NCBI RefSeq assembly: GCF_005222805.1
Contig: NZ_STGC01000005.1
Coordinates: 720,456-784,455 of the forward strand
Direction: 5' to 3'
Length of the DNA stretch: 64,000 nucleotides
Origin: Devosia sp. FKR38
Lineage (GTDB): Bacteria; Pseudomonadota; Alphaproteobacteria; Rhizobiales; Devosiaceae
Made by a program: the position numbers and the translations under genes. This document shows positions 51,444-60,563 of this stretch, piece by piece. The notes under the pieces were generated by a model. It searched no databases and was not told the origin of the DNA. It was given only the letters and a program-made list of their open reading frames with translations. The first letter of the stretch is position 1, and each line of letters opens with the position of its first letter.

Positions 51444-52510
51444 GCCGTCACCATCAGTGGCGCCGGTCGCGGCCACAGCTTATAGGCGAGCGATCCGCCC
51501 CCGACGGCGATCATCACCAACGCCCCGGTCGCCGGGCCCAACGGACTATAGGCGCTCAGCCCCCGCTCGGCGAACGCCAGCAGCAGCACCACCGCCTCGA
51601 ACGGGATATTGATCCGGGCCCGCCGCCCGCTGGGGAAGCCGGTCATGGCCAGCACCAGGAGGCATATGCCGATCACCCGCAGCCCCTCGGCGCCGCGATT
51701 GCCCAGCGTTTCCAGCCGCCGCGCCGACCAGTCCCCGCTGGCCAGCGCCTCGGTCACCAGCGTGACGCTATCGGTGCTGTAGAGCGGATCGGACTCTGCC
51801 ACCGTCTGGGAGAACTGGTCCACGCCCACGTCATAGCGCGCGAAAGTGACCTTGGAGAACCGCCCGTTCGGATCGGCATTTTGTAGCGTGCCGTCGCGCA
51901 GCTCGAGCACATAGTTCTCGCCATCGGTGGAGACCCGCGCCGTCTTGGCCAGATAGGTGCGGCGCGTCTTGGGGTCGCGCCGGTCGTCGGCGAAGAATTC
52001 GGTGATCTCGCCATCGCCCTCGCGGCCGCCGATCAGCATCACCACGCCCGGCGTCACCTGGGTGAAGCGCTTGGGTTTGAGTGTCGAGCTGACGAGATCG
52101 GCAGCAATACTGGCATTGAGCTGGTTGAGCTGGCGATTGGCCAGCGGCTCGATGAAATTGGTCAGCAGCAGCACGCCGATCACCCCGGCCCCGGCCACCA
52201 CTGCCGTGGCGCTCCACAGCGAGCGCAGCCCGCCGCTGATATGGATGATATGCAGCTCGCGATTGGCCTGCAGTGCCTGCAGCGCCCGCGACAGTCCGAT
52301 GCCGATGCACACGTAAAAGAACGAGATCGACAGCGGCGGCAGCGTCAGCAGCCCCTGGTAGGCCAGCGTCAGCAGGCCCTGACCCTTGACCGAAATCACG
52401 TCGAACGAGCGCAGGCAGTTCACCAGCCACAGCAGGAAACACACCACCGCGAACAGAATCATCGCGTCGGCGACGAACATGCGGGCCAGGTAGGTCGTCA
52501 AACGCTTCAT
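51440..52510 (-). CDS. lptF: LPS export ABC transporter permease LptF
   Basis: 356 aa, the same fold as LptG: N-terminal helices, periplasmic domain, C-terminal helices. RALQALQANRELHIIHISGG contains the coupling-helix region. LptF and LptG form the inner-membrane heterodimer that extracts LPS. First gene of the six-gene operon, divergent from pepA. Confidence 0.94.
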   Translation of the reverse strand: MKRLTTYLARMFVADAMILFAVVCFLLWLVNCLRSFDVISVKGQGLLTLAYQGLLTLPPLSISFFYVCIGIGLSRALQALQANRELHIIHISGGLRSLWSATAVVAGAGVIGVLLLTNFIEPLANRQLNQLNASIAADLVSSTLKPKRFTQVTPGVVMLIGGREGDGEITEFFADDRRDPKTRRTYLAKTARVSTDGENYVLELRDGTLQNADPNGRFSKVTFARYDVGVDQFSQTVAESDPLYSTDSVTLVTEALASGDWSARRLETLGNRGAEGLRVIGICLLVLAMTGFPSGRRARINIPFEAVVLLLAFAERGLSAYSPLGPATGALVMIAVGGGSLAYKLWPRPAPLMVTA

Positions 52511-52637
52511 TCTGCCTGACTAACGTCTCCGGATGCCGCAAATAAGGCCTTGGGGTTGCGCGACATTGGTGCAGTTCGCCGGTCCAGGCAAGCCAGCCGC
52601 GCCCTGGTTGCGGATTTCTTCCCCGCCTGTTGCGGGA

Positions 52638-52666
52638 TTGACGCGACGGCTAAACATCTCAATGTA
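52638..52666 (+). promoter_or_regulatory. Candidate promoter of pepA
   Basis: TTGACG (52638-52643), 17-bp spacer, AATGTA (52661-52666), about 48 bp before the pepA ATG. The -35 is good and the -10 moderate. Confidence 0.35.
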
Positions 52667-52713
52667 AGGGCATTGCCCGCGCCGTACCTTCCTTCGCCAC
52701 CAAGGCCCCTTTG

Positions 52714-54195
52714 ATGTCCCAGACTCTTCATCTCCGCACCGCCGCTTTTGCCGGCGCGTCGGCCGCCCTGACCGTCATCTATGCCGGGGAGGACCAGGCG
52801 CCGACCGGGGCTGCCGCCCCCGTCTGGGCGTCGACCGGGCTCGATTGGACTGTTGCCGCTGCCGCTGGTGCCTTCCGCGGCCGCCCGGGCCAGTCGCTCG
52901 ACATCATCGGCGCCGGCGGCGCTCGTGTCCTGGTGCTCGGCAGTGGCCGGCCCAATGCCGATACCCCGCTCAATGCCTGGACCGACCGCGGTGGTTCGCT
53001 GCTCGCCAAGATCGCCGCCACGCGCGCCACGCTGGTCTCTGTCGTCATCGACGAAGCCAGCGCCACGCCCCAGGCGATCGGCGAGCTGGCTGCCGGCATC
53101 CGCCTGCGCCACTACAAGTTCGACCGCTACAAGGCGCCGCGTCCCGACGATGCTCCGCCCAGCCTCACCATCACCCTGCGCATTGCCGATCCCGCTGCGG
53201 CTGATCTGGCCATCGCCGACCGTGGCGCCACGGTAGACGGCACGCTGCTGGCCCGCGATCTCGTCAATGAGCCGGCCAATGTGCTTGGGCCCGTCGAATT
53301 CGCTGCCCGCGCGGCTGAGCTGTCCAATCTTGGTGTCACGGTCGAGGTTCTCGAGCCCGAGGCGCTCGAAAAGCTCGGCATGGGCTCGCTGCTTTGCGTC
53401 GCCCAGGGCTCTGATCGCCCGGCGCGGCTGGTGGTCATGCAATGGCGCGGTGGCAATCCCGATGCGGCCCCGCTGGCCTTTGTTGGCAAGGGCGTGGTGT
53501 TTGACACCGGCGGCATCTCCATCAAGCCCGCCGCCAGCATGGAAGACATGAAGGGCGACATGGGCGGCGCCGCGGCGGTCACCGGTCTCATGCTGGCCCT
53601 GGCCACCCGCAAGGCGCCCGTCAATGTGGTTGGCGTCATTGGCCTGGTTGAAAACATGCCCTCGGGCAGCGCAGTGCGCCCCGGCGACATCGTCAAGGCC
53701 ATGAGCGGAACCACCATCGAGGTCATCAACACCGATGCCGAGGGCCGGCTCGTGCTCGCCGATGCCCTCTGGTACACGCAGGATCGCTTCAAGCCCAAGT
53801 TCATGATCAACCTGGCCACGCTCACCGGCGCCATCGTTGTCGCCCTGGGCCATGAACATGCCGGGCTCTTCTCCAACAATGACGAACTGGCGACGCGCCT
53901 GCTGGCCGCCGGCCTCAGTGCCAATGAGAAGCTGTGGCGCCTGCCGCTGTCGCCGGCCTATGACAAGCTCATCGAGTCCAAGTTCGCCGATATCCGCAAT
54001 TCGGTCGGCCGCCCGGCAGGCTCGATTACCGCCGCGCAGTTCTTGCAGCGGTTCGTCAATGACACGCCCTGGGCCCATCTCGATATTGCCGGCACGGCCT
54101 TTGGCGCCGCCAACACCGAGGTCAACACCTCCTGGGCCCCCGGTTTCGGCGTGGCCCTGCTCGATCGGCTGGTCAGGGACTATTACCAGGGCTAA
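52714..54195 (+). CDS. pepA: Leucyl aminopeptidase (M17)
   Basis: 493 aa. The N-terminal macro-like domain is divergent; the C-terminal catalytic domain has metal/active-site motifs [26 protein letters not shown] and the M17 signature [15 protein letters not shown] cytoplasmic dizinc exopeptidase; family members can also bind DNA. It is followed at 9 bp by holC, a conserved pairing. Confidence 0.95.
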   Translation: MSQTLHLRTAAFAGASAALTVIYAGEDQAPTGAAAPVWASTGLDWTVAAAAGAFRGRPGQSLDIIGAGGARVLVLGSGRPNADTPLNAWTDRGGSLLAKIAATRATLVSVVIDEASATPQAIGELAAGIRLRHYKFDRYKAPRPDDAPPSLTITLRIADPAAADLAIADRGATVDGTLLARDLVNEPANVLGPVEFAARAAELSNLGVTVEVLEPEALEKLGMGSLLCVAQGSDRPARLVVMQWRGGNPDAAPLAFVGKGVVFDTGGISIKPAASMEDMKGDMGGAAAVTGLMLALATRKAPVNVVGVIGLVENMPSGSAVRPGDIVKAMSGTTIEVINTDAEGRLVLADALWYTQDRFKPKFMINLATLTGAIVVALGHEHAGLFSNNDELATRLLAAGLSANEKLWRLPLSPAYDKLIESKFADIRNSVGRPAGSITAAQFLQRFVNDTPWAHLDIAGTAFGAANTEVNTSWAPGFGVALLDRLVRDYYQG

Positions 54196-54204
54196 GGTCG
54201 CACT

Positions 54205-54651
54205 ATGTCCGATGTCCTGTTCTATCATCTCGAGCCGCGCCCGCTCGAAGCCGTCCTGCCGCAGTTGCTCGAAAAGACGCTGGAGCGCGGCTGGCGGGCG
54301 ATTGTCGAGGTTGGCTCGCCCGAGCGCGCCCAGGCGCTCGATGCCCATCTGTGGACCTATCGCGACGACAGTTTCCTGCCCCACGGGCTCGATGGCGGCC
54401 CGGCCGATGCGCATCAGCCCGTGCTGATCACCACCACCACCGACAATGCCAATGCCGCCGCCTGCCGCTTCTATGTCGATCGCGCCGTGCCGCAATCCGC
54501 CGAGGGCTATGAGCGCATCGTCTATATGTTCTCCGGCCATGATCCCGACGCGGTCGCCGAGGCGCGCCTCGCCTGGAAGGCCCTCAGGGGCACCAGCCAG
54601 CTGACTTATTGGCAGCAGGAGCCCGAGGGGCGCTGGGTCAAGAAGGGATGA
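54205..54651 (+). CDS. holC: DNA polymerase III chi subunit
   Basis: 148 aa. VLFYHLEPRPLEAVLPQLLEK, ERGWRAIV, and LWTYRDDSFLPHG are chi signatures. Chi links the clamp loader to single-strand binding protein. The stop overlaps the next start (ATGA). Confidence 0.93.
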   Translation: MSDVLFYHLEPRPLEAVLPQLLEKTLERGWRAIVEVGSPERAQALDAHLWTYRDDSFLPHGLDGGPADAHQPVLITTTTDNANAAACRFYVDRAVPQSAEGYERIVYMFSGHDPDAVAEARLAWKALRGTSQLTYWQQEPEGRWVKKG

Positions 54652-55265
54652 CGCCCGATCTCGCCACGCCCAGCCGCCACCGGCTGGATGAAGACATCTT
54701 CGCCATGCTGATTGGCACCATGCTGGTCTCGCTCGGTATTGTCTTTTACGCTCATGCCACGCTCACCACCGGCAGCAGTGCGGGCCTGGCCCTCTTGCTG
54801 CAATATGCCACCGGCCTGCCGTTCGGGTGGCTGTTCTTTGCCATCAACCTGCCGTTCTATGTGCTGGCCGTGCTGCGTATGGGCTGGGTCTTTGCCCTCA
54901 AGACCATTGTGTGCGTGGCGCTGGTGTCGCTGTTCACCGCGCAGATCCCGCACTGGCTCGATATCTCGTCCATCGCGCCGCTCTTTGCTGCCCTGGCGGG
55001 CGGCGGACTGATGGGTCTGGGCATTCTCTCGCTGTTCCGCCACAAGGCCAGCGTGGGCGGCATCAATATCCTGGCGCTCTACCTGCAGGATAATTTTGGC
55101 ATCCGCGCCGGCTATTTCCAGCTCGGCGTGGATGCCGTCATCATGGTCGCGGCGCTTTTCGTGCTGCCGCTCGACCGGGTCGCCTATTCACTGCTCGGCG
55201 CGCTGGTGCTCAATCTGATCATCGCCACCAATCACAAGCCCGGCCGCTACGTCGGCTTCAGTTAG
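54648..55265 (+). CDS. YitT family (DUF161) membrane protein
   Basis: 205 aa with five or six transmembrane helices. ATLTTGSSAGLALLLQY and KASVGGINILALYLQ are the G-rich repeats of YitT proteins; it lacks the cytoplasmic DUF2179 domain found in longer members. Function unknown. Coupled to holC by ATGA, with its 3' end overlapping the convergent DUF4344 gene by 8 bp. Confidence 0.88.
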   Translation: MTPDLATPSRHRLDEDIFAMLIGTMLVSLGIVFYAHATLTTGSSAGLALLLQYATGLPFGWLFFAINLPFYVLAVLRMGWVFALKTIVCVALVSLFTAQIPHWLDISSIAPLFAALAGGGLMGLGILSLFRHKASVGGINILALYLQDNFGIRAGYFQLGVDAVIMVAALFVLPLDRVAYSLLGALVLNLIIATNHKPGRYVGFS

Positions 55266-56199
55266 CCGGCTTGGCGTCTTTCAGCGATCCGCTGAGGTCG
55301 GTCTTCTTGCCATTGCCCAACACCTGCCGCTGCTGCGGTTCGCCGGTATCGGCACTGGCCTGTTCTCCGGAATCATCGCTTGCGTTCTCGGCCACCAAGC
55401 CCATGATATCGTTGACATAAAGACCGTACAGGTCGTCGGCCAACTCATAGCAATAGGTCAATTCGCTATTGGACGTGCTGTAATAGGCATTGGCCTCGCC
55501 ACACAGCGTGCCGCGGAAGGTGATAGGGCGGGGCAGCACATAGCTGCTTTCGATCATTTCGGCCGCCCGCTCCAGGATTTGCCGGTCCTTGAGCTCCTGG
55601 GCATAGACCTCGTAATCGCCGGCATCATCATAGACCACGGTGATCTTGGCGCCGGGCTTGTCCTTGACCTCATGGGGCTCGAGCAGCTTTACCCACGATG
55701 TCAGCGCCTGTTCATAGGTATAAACGCAGCCGTCGCGCCGGTCCTGGTCCAGATCATAGGCATCGGCGGTCTGGGCAAAGGCTTCGGGGTCCTTGCCCAC
55801 CATCATGCAGACCATGGCATAGGCGCGCTGGATGTCCAGGCTATGCTCGTCGTAATAGGAGAAATCGTCGACCCCCGCGCCGGTCGATCTCACCGCGTTG
55901 AAATACCAGCCGTCGGCTGCGTCGACCAACACATTGTAGCTGTCCTCGTCGGCGTCATCATTGAGCAGCAGGATGGTGGCCAGCGCGTCGGCCGCATCCT
56001 CTTCCTTGCCCAGCACGGGCAGCTCCAGTTCGCCCACCAGCAGATGACCGATCTCGTGATAGGTCGTGAACACGGCATCGTGCATGGCGAAGGTCATCGC
56101 ATCCTGCATCTGCTGCTCGTCCAGCTCCTGCGCACCGACCTGCCCACATCCCAGCGCCGCCGCCCCCAACAGGGTCGCCGCTACGATCAGTCTTTTCAT
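55258..56199 (-). CDS. DUF4344 putative metallopeptidase, copy B
   Basis: 313 aa. Signal peptide or possible lipoprotein signal (AAALGC); zinc-protease-like HEIGH at residues 48-52 followed by ELPVLGKEEDAADALAT, whose acidic residues could supply the third ligand. FRGTLCGEANAYY lies in the C-terminal half, then a 50-residue low-complexity tail. Start at 56199 has GGAGA upstream. DUF4344 proteins are annotated only as putative metallopeptidases; substrate and activity are unknown. Paralogous to the gene 41 bp upstream. Confidence 0.85.
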   Translation of the reverse strand: MKRLIVAATLLGAAALGCGQVGAQELDEQQMQDAMTFAMHDAVFTTYHEIGHLLVGELELPVLGKEEDAADALATILLLNDDADEDSYNVLVDAADGWYFNAVRSTGAGVDDFSYYDEHSLDIQRAYAMVCMMVGKDPEAFAQTADAYDLDQDRRDGCVYTYEQALTSWVKLLEPHEVKDKPGAKITVVYDDAGDYEVYAQELKDRQILERAAEMIESSYVLPRPITFRGTLCGEANAYYSTSNSELTYCYELADDLYGLYVNDIMGLVAENASDDSGEQASADTGEPQQRQVLGNGKKTDLSGSLKDAKPAN

Positions 56200-56239
56200 C
56201 CTGTGTCTCTCCACCCGGCCACCCCACGCGGCCACGCCC

Positions 56240-57100
56240 TCAGTTGCGGGGCGGCTTGTGCTTGCCGGTCCCCGATTGCCCCTCCGTCGCCCCGGTCTTG
56301 GGCAGTTCGGCGGCATATAGCTCCATATAATCCTGCATCAGCTCATAGCAGAAGATGATTTCCACCGTCTCGGGATCATAGAATGCATTGGGCTCGCCGC
56401 AGCGTTCTGCGTTCAGCTGCACCAGCCGGGGCAGGCGGAAGCGCTGGCGCAGCTCATCGGCAAGCTGGTCGAATATGCCGCTGGACTTGAACACATCGGC
56501 CGCCTCGCGCAGCGCACCGCCAGCCGGCTTGTAGGTCACTCGCACCCGTGTCTGCTGGTCCGTGGCGTCCGGCCCCCGGTCGAGCAGCCGGCGCAGGCTG
56601 CGGTCGACGATGCCATAGTCCCAGGCACAGCTCTCTACCCGGTCGACCGGCAGCTCATAGAGATTGGCCACGGGGCGAAAGGTCGGTTCATCCTTGCCCA
56701 CCATCAGGCAGACGATCTGATAGGCCCGCTGCTTGTCCAGCGCATGGGCGGCGGCATAGTCGCTCTCCACACCGCCACTGTCATAGGCTATGCCGGAGAG
56801 GAACCAGCCGCGCGCGGCGTCGCGCACCGCCTGGTTGGCCCGGTCCGTACCCTTGTTGAGCAGCGTCCAGGTGGCCACATTGTCGGCGGCATCTTCTTCG
56901 CGGCCCAGCACCGGCAGCTCGAGCTGGTCAAACAGCAGATGGGCCATCTCATGGTAGAGCACGAACAGGCTATTGTTGGCCGCAAAGCGCCGCTGGTCCC
57001 GATAGTCCGCCTTGCTGAGATCGGTCGCCTGCGCCAGCCCCGTCAGGCTCAGCGCAATCGCCAGCACACAGCCGAGCAGAAATGGGGAAACCAGACGCAT
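56240..57100 (-). CDS. DUF4344 putative metallopeptidase, copy A
   Basis: 286 aa with a signal peptide (LGCVLAIALSLTGLAQA). HEMAH at residues 50-54 and ELPVLGREEDAADNVAT align with the second copy, as do DKQRAYQIVCLMVGKD and ERCGEPNAFYDPE. The invariant block LPVLG-x-EEDAAD in both copies argues it is structural or catalytic. The two genes form an operon. Confidence 0.85.
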   Translation of the reverse strand: MRLVSPFLLGCVLAIALSLTGLAQATDLSKADYRDQRRFAANNSLFVLYHEMAHLLFDQLELPVLGREEDAADNVATWTLLNKGTDRANQAVRDAARGWFLSGIAYDSGGVESDYAAAHALDKQRAYQIVCLMVGKDEPTFRPVANLYELPVDRVESCAWDYGIVDRSLRRLLDRGPDATDQQTRVRVTYKPAGGALREAADVFKSSGIFDQLADELRQRFRLPRLVQLNAERCGEPNAFYDPETVEIIFCYELMQDYMELYAAELPKTGATEGQSGTGKHKPPRN

Positions 57101-57174
57101 GAACTACTCTCGTGCCGATCGCTGACCAGACAAGAGTAACGCCCAGTCCCTGTCAACGTCGGCACGCAAACAGG

Positions 57175-57606
57175 CTAAACGTCTTTCGGCGCCCAGCCCG
57201 GTGCGGCCAGCTCAAAGCCGGCGAAATGGAACCCCGGCGCGACGGTGCAGCCCACCAGCGTCCACTCGCCCGCACTGCGCGCCGCCTGCCAGCCCATGGT
57301 CGGCACCACCACCTGCGGCCGCTCGCCGGCGGCAAGGTCGCTGCCCAGCCGGTGCTCCACCGTGGTCACGCTGTCCGAGATCGACAGCAAAAGGGCGTCG
57401 CCCGCGTAATAGTGCCAGACTTCCACAGCGTCGATGCGGTGCCAGTGCGAGGCTTCGCCGCGCGCTAGCAGATAGTAGATCGCCGTCGAGCGGGCGCGGC
57501 CATCGACCGTCTGCGGATCGACAAAGCTCTCCACATACCAGCCACCCTCGGGATGCCGCTGCATCCCCAGGCTCGCGATCACCTGCTCGGCGGTCAGTTT
57601 GCTCAT
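57175..57606 (-). CDS. Cupin superfamily DUF985 protein
   Basis: 143 aa. [12 protein letters not shown] at the start, then the cupin barrel with [20 protein letters not shown] (candidate metal-binding His and Glu) and [13 protein letters not shown] at the end, the typical DUF985 pattern. Enzymatic role unknown. Start overlaps the ABC-F stop (ATGA), so it is coupled to it. Confidence 0.9.
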   Translation of the reverse strand: MSKLTAEQVIASLGMQRHPEGGWYVESFVDPQTVDGRARSTAIYYLLARGEASHWHRIDAVEVWHYYAGDALLLSISDSVTTVEHRLGSDLAAGERPQVVVPTMGWQAARSAGEWTLVGCTVAPGFHFAGFELAAPGWAPKDV

Positions 57607-59465
57607 GCGCTCTCAGCCTCTTCCAGCTGGGCGCTCAGCTCCAGCCATTTTTCTTCTTGGCTCTCGATCTCGGCGCTGTAGCGCGCCTTGTCCTTGCCCA
57701 GGGCGATCACGCGCTCCGGATTGCCATTATAGACCTTGGGGTCTTCGAGCTGCGCATCGACCTTGGCCAGCTCGGTCTTGAGCCGGGCCATCTTGGCTTC
57801 GGCATCCTTGATGGCGCTCTTGATCGGCGCAATCTCGGCCCGACGGGCTGCAGCTTCGGCCTTGTTGGCCTTGCGCTCGGCCTTGGTGCCGCCCTTGCCC
57901 TCTTTGCTCGAGGTGATGCTGGCCTGGTAGCTGTCCAGATCCTCGTCCAGCTCGCGGATGGTGCCGTTCTCGGCGATCCACAGCGTGTCGCAGGTCGCCT
58001 CGATCAGATGGCGATCGTGGCTGATGATCAGCACGGCGCCTTCATAATCATTGAGCGCATGTACCAGCGCATCGCGGCTGTCGATATCCAGATGGTTGGT
58101 CGGCTCGTCCAGGATCATCATGCCCGGGCCGCTAAAGGTGATCAGGCCCATCAACAGGCGTGCGCGCTCGCCGCCGCTCAAATTCTTGGCCAGCGTATCC
58201 ATGCGCGATTTGGTCAGGCCCATCTGGCTCAGCCGCGAGCGGCGACGCGCCTCGCTGTCGGTGGGCATCAGCTCCACCACATGCTCGAACGGCGTCCAGT
58301 CCGGCTTGAGCTTGTCCATCTGGTGCTGGGCGAAATGGGCAATCTCGAGCTTCTTGCCCTTGCTGAAGCTGCCGCCCATCGGCTTGATGTCGCCAGCCAA
58401 CAGCTTGGCAAAGGTCGACTTGCCGTTACCATTCACGCCGATCAGCGCGATGCGATCACCGGGATCGATGCGCATGTTGATCTGCCGCAGAATGGTCTTG
58501 GTGCCATAGCCCGCCGACACGCCGTCCAGCGAGATCATCGGCGTCGCCTGCTCGGCCTTGGGCTGCTGGAAGGTGAAGGGCGCCGCATATTCGTCGAACA
58601 TCGCCGCCGGCGGCTTGAGCTTTTCGATCATCTTCATGCGCGACTGCGCCTGGCGGGCCTTGGAGGCCTTGGCCTTGAAGCGATCGACGAACTTCTGCAG
58701 ATGCGCCACCTGGTCGAGTGCCTTGTCGCGGCCCTTGTTGTTGAGCTCCATCTGCATGCGACGGGTATTTTCGAACGTGTCGTAATTGCCTTTGTAGAAG
58801 GTCAGTTTCTTGTGTTCGAGATGGATGATCGAATTGACCGACTTGTTGAGCAGGTCACGGTCGTGGCTGATCATGAAGACGGTATAGGGATAGGTTGCCA
58901 GATATTTCTCCAGCCACAGCGTGCCTTCGAGATCGAGATAGTTGGTCGGCTCGTCCAGCAGCAGCAGATCGGGCTGGCTGAACAGCACGCCGGCCAGCGC
59001 CACGCGCATGCGCCAGCCGCCGGACAATTCATGGGTCGGCGAATTCTGCCGGTCCTGTTCGAAGCCGAGGCCTTTCAGGATCGCCGAGGCGCGGCCTTCG
59101 GCGGTATAGGCGTCGATATCGGCCAGGCGGGTGTAGATCTCGCTGATGCGATCGGGGTCGGTCGCAGTTTCCGATTCCGCCAGCAGCGCCGTGCGCTCCT
59201 TGTCGGCGGCCATCACCACATCGAGCACGCTTTCATTGCCGGCCGGCGCTTCCTGCGCCACCGCGCCGATACGCGCCTTCTTGACCAGATCGATACTGCC
59301 CGCATCCGCGTTGATATGGCCCTGGATCAGATGGAACAGCGTGGTCTTGCCCGTGCCGTTCTTGCCTACAAAGCCGGTCTTGGAGCCGGTCGGCAGCACC
59401 ACCGAGGCGTCCTCGAACAGTTCGCGGCCCTGGATGCGATAGACGAGGTTGTTGATGGTCAGCAT
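57603..59465 (-). CDS. ABC-F family ATP-binding protein
   Basis: 620 aa with two ABC ATPase domains and no membrane segment. Walker [12 protein letters not shown] and [11 protein letters not shown]; signatures [12 protein letters not shown] and [12 protein letters not shown]; Walker [12 protein letters not shown] and [12 protein letters not shown] linker of the ABC-F type (about residues 240-300) and a C-terminal coiled coil (about 525-615) place it with the Uup/YheS-like translation factors acting at the ribosome rather than transporters. Start at 59465; an open extension to 59507 is less likely. Confidence 0.92.
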   Translation of the reverse strand: MLTINNLVYRIQGRELFEDASVVLPTGSKTGFVGKNGTGKTTLFHLIQGHINADAGSIDLVKKARIGAVAQEAPAGNESVLDVVMAADKERTALLAESETATDPDRISEIYTRLADIDAYTAEGRASAILKGLGFEQDRQNSPTHELSGGWRMRVALAGVLFSQPDLLLLDEPTNYLDLEGTLWLEKYLATYPYTVFMISHDRDLLNKSVNSIIHLEHKKLTFYKGNYDTFENTRRMQMELNNKGRDKALDQVAHLQKFVDRFKAKASKARQAQSRMKMIEKLKPPAAMFDEYAAPFTFQQPKAEQATPMISLDGVSAGYGTKTILRQINMRIDPGDRIALIGVNGNGKSTFAKLLAGDIKPMGGSFSKGKKLEIAHFAQHQMDKLKPDWTPFEHVVELMPTDSEARRRSRLSQMGLTKSRMDTLAKNLSGGERARLLMGLITFSGPGMMILDEPTNHLDIDSRDALVHALNDYEGAVLIISHDRHLIEATCDTLWIAENGTIRELDEDLDSYQASITSSKEGKGGTKAERKANKAEAAARRAEIAPIKSAIKDAEAKMARLKTELAKVDAQLEDPKVYNGNPERVIALGKDKARYSAEIESQEEKWLELSAQLEEAESA

Positions 59466-59783
59466 GGCGAGCGGCAATCTATGGAAGAGGGCAGGCGCCC
59501 GAAACACCGGGCAGCCCGGTTCGGGCCCTGCAAAAGAAGTCTCTGTGCTCCGATAAAGTCATGCGGGCGCAATGGCAACCAGCATTCCCGCATGCTTGCC
59601 GCCCGCTGCACGCCATGCCCGCACAAAGTCGCGGCCAAACCGTGGTCAAAAACGCCCGGGTTCGCCCTGGCTCTGTCCCCGGTCAACCATGCCAGCGATT
59701 GCGGCACTCAGCCGTCTTGCCTGTGTCGCAGTCTCCCGTTACAAGGCGCGACCTTTCCAACAGACCCATTCAAGGATCTACCC
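59466..59783. other. Intergenic region upstream of ndk
   Basis: 318 bp between the divergent ABC-F and ndk starts. A candidate promoter lies at 59717-59745. No gene recognised; the frame of ndk is open far upstream on the plus strand but only as the shadow of the ABC-F gene. Confidence 0.5.
59717..59745 (+). promoter_or_regulatory. Candidate promoter of ndk
   Basis: TTGCCT (59717-59722), 17-bp spacer, TACAAG (59740-59745), followed by a leader of about 32 nt to the ATG. Confidence 0.45.
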
Positions 59784-60206
59784 ATGGCGCTCGAACGCAC
59801 CTTCTCCATCATCAAGCCGGATGCCGTCCGTCGCAACCTCATCGGCAAGATCGTCGCCAAGTTCGAGGAAGCCGGTCTGCGCCCGATCGCCCTCAAGAAA
59901 ATCCACATGACCCGCGCCCAGGCCGAAGGCTTCTACGCGGTCCACAAGGAACGCCCCTTCTTTGGCGAACTGGTCGAGCAGATGATTGCCTCGCCCGTCG
60001 TCGTGCAGGTCCTGGAAGGCGAGAACGCCATCCTGAAGAACCGCGAAGTCATGGGCGCCACCAACCCGGCCAACGCCGCTGAAGGCACCATCCGCAAGGA
60101 ATTCGCCCTCTCGATCGGCGAAAACTCCGTGCACGGTTCGGACGCTCCGGAAACCGCTGCCGAAGAAATCAAGTTCTTCTTCACCGACGCTGAACTGGTC
60201 GGCTAA
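59784..60206 (+). CDS. ndk: Nucleoside diphosphate kinase
   Basis: 140 aa, full length. [18 protein letters not shown], the catalytic-His motif [10 protein letters not shown] and the C-terminal EIKFFF. It exchanges terminal phosphates among NTPs. The TAA stop overlaps the next ATG (TAATG). Confidence 0.97.
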   Translation: MALERTFSIIKPDAVRRNLIGKIVAKFEEAGLRPIALKKIHMTRAQAEGFYAVHKERPFFGELVEQMIASPVVVQVLEGENAILKNREVMGATNPANAAEGTIRKEFALSIGENSVHGSDAPETAAEEIKFFFTDAELVG

Positions 60207-60409
60207 TGCCTTTCATCAGCGTTCGCATTGTCGAGGGTGCCACGGCGGAACAGAAATCCGCCGTCATCGCCGGCATTACGGATGTGATGGTCAAGGTGCT
60301 CGGCAAGAACCCGGAAACCACGCATATCGTCATCGAGGATGTGCCGCTGGAAAACTGGGGCCACAAGGGCAAATCGGTCGCCGAACTGCGTCAGCAGTCC
60401 AAGGACTGA
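60206..60409 (+). CDS. 4-oxalocrotonate tautomerase family protein
   Basis: 67 aa. Pro follows the initiator Met ([11 protein letters not shown]), the catalytic Pro1 of the 4-OT family, with the GKNPETTHIVIEDVP segment later. It forms small oligomeric tautomerases; physiological substrate unknown. Coupled to ndk by TAATG. Confidence 0.9.
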   Translation: MPFISVRIVEGATAEQKSAVIAGITDVMVKVLGKNPETTHIVIEDVPLENWGHKGKSVAELRQQSKD

Positions 60410-60432
60410 CACCGCTGCACCCCTGAAATGCG

Positions 60433-60459
60433 AAGGCCGCCCGCCGGGCGGCCTTTTTT
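60433..60459 (+). terminator. Rho-independent terminator of ndk operon
   Basis: GC-rich stem AAGGCCGCCCG/CGGGCGGCCTT followed by six T residues, 23 nt past the tautomerase stop. Confidence 0.9.
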
Positions 60460-60512
60460 GCTTGTATGTGCTATGATGCACCAAAATCCGGAACTCCTTC
60501 GCGCGCTCCCGT

Positions 60513-60540
60513 CCATCAAGGGGAGGGCAGGGTGGGGGTT
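60513..60540. repeat. Partial copy of G/C-rich intergenic repeat
   Basis: On the minus strand this reads CCCCCACCCTGCCCTCCCCT, then TGATGG, resembling the central part of the cluster at 84-125. It suggests a dispersed intergenic family. It lies just before the helicase gene. Confidence 0.45.
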
Positions 60541-60563
60541 CTCACCCACCCGAAAGAATCCCA

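Noticed and set aside
57201..60206. A 1001-codon open frame on the plus strand running into ndk
   Set aside because: It lies antisense to the ABC-F and cupin genes, is His/Arg-rich in the manner of a shadow frame, and only its last 140 codons (ndk) match a real protein.
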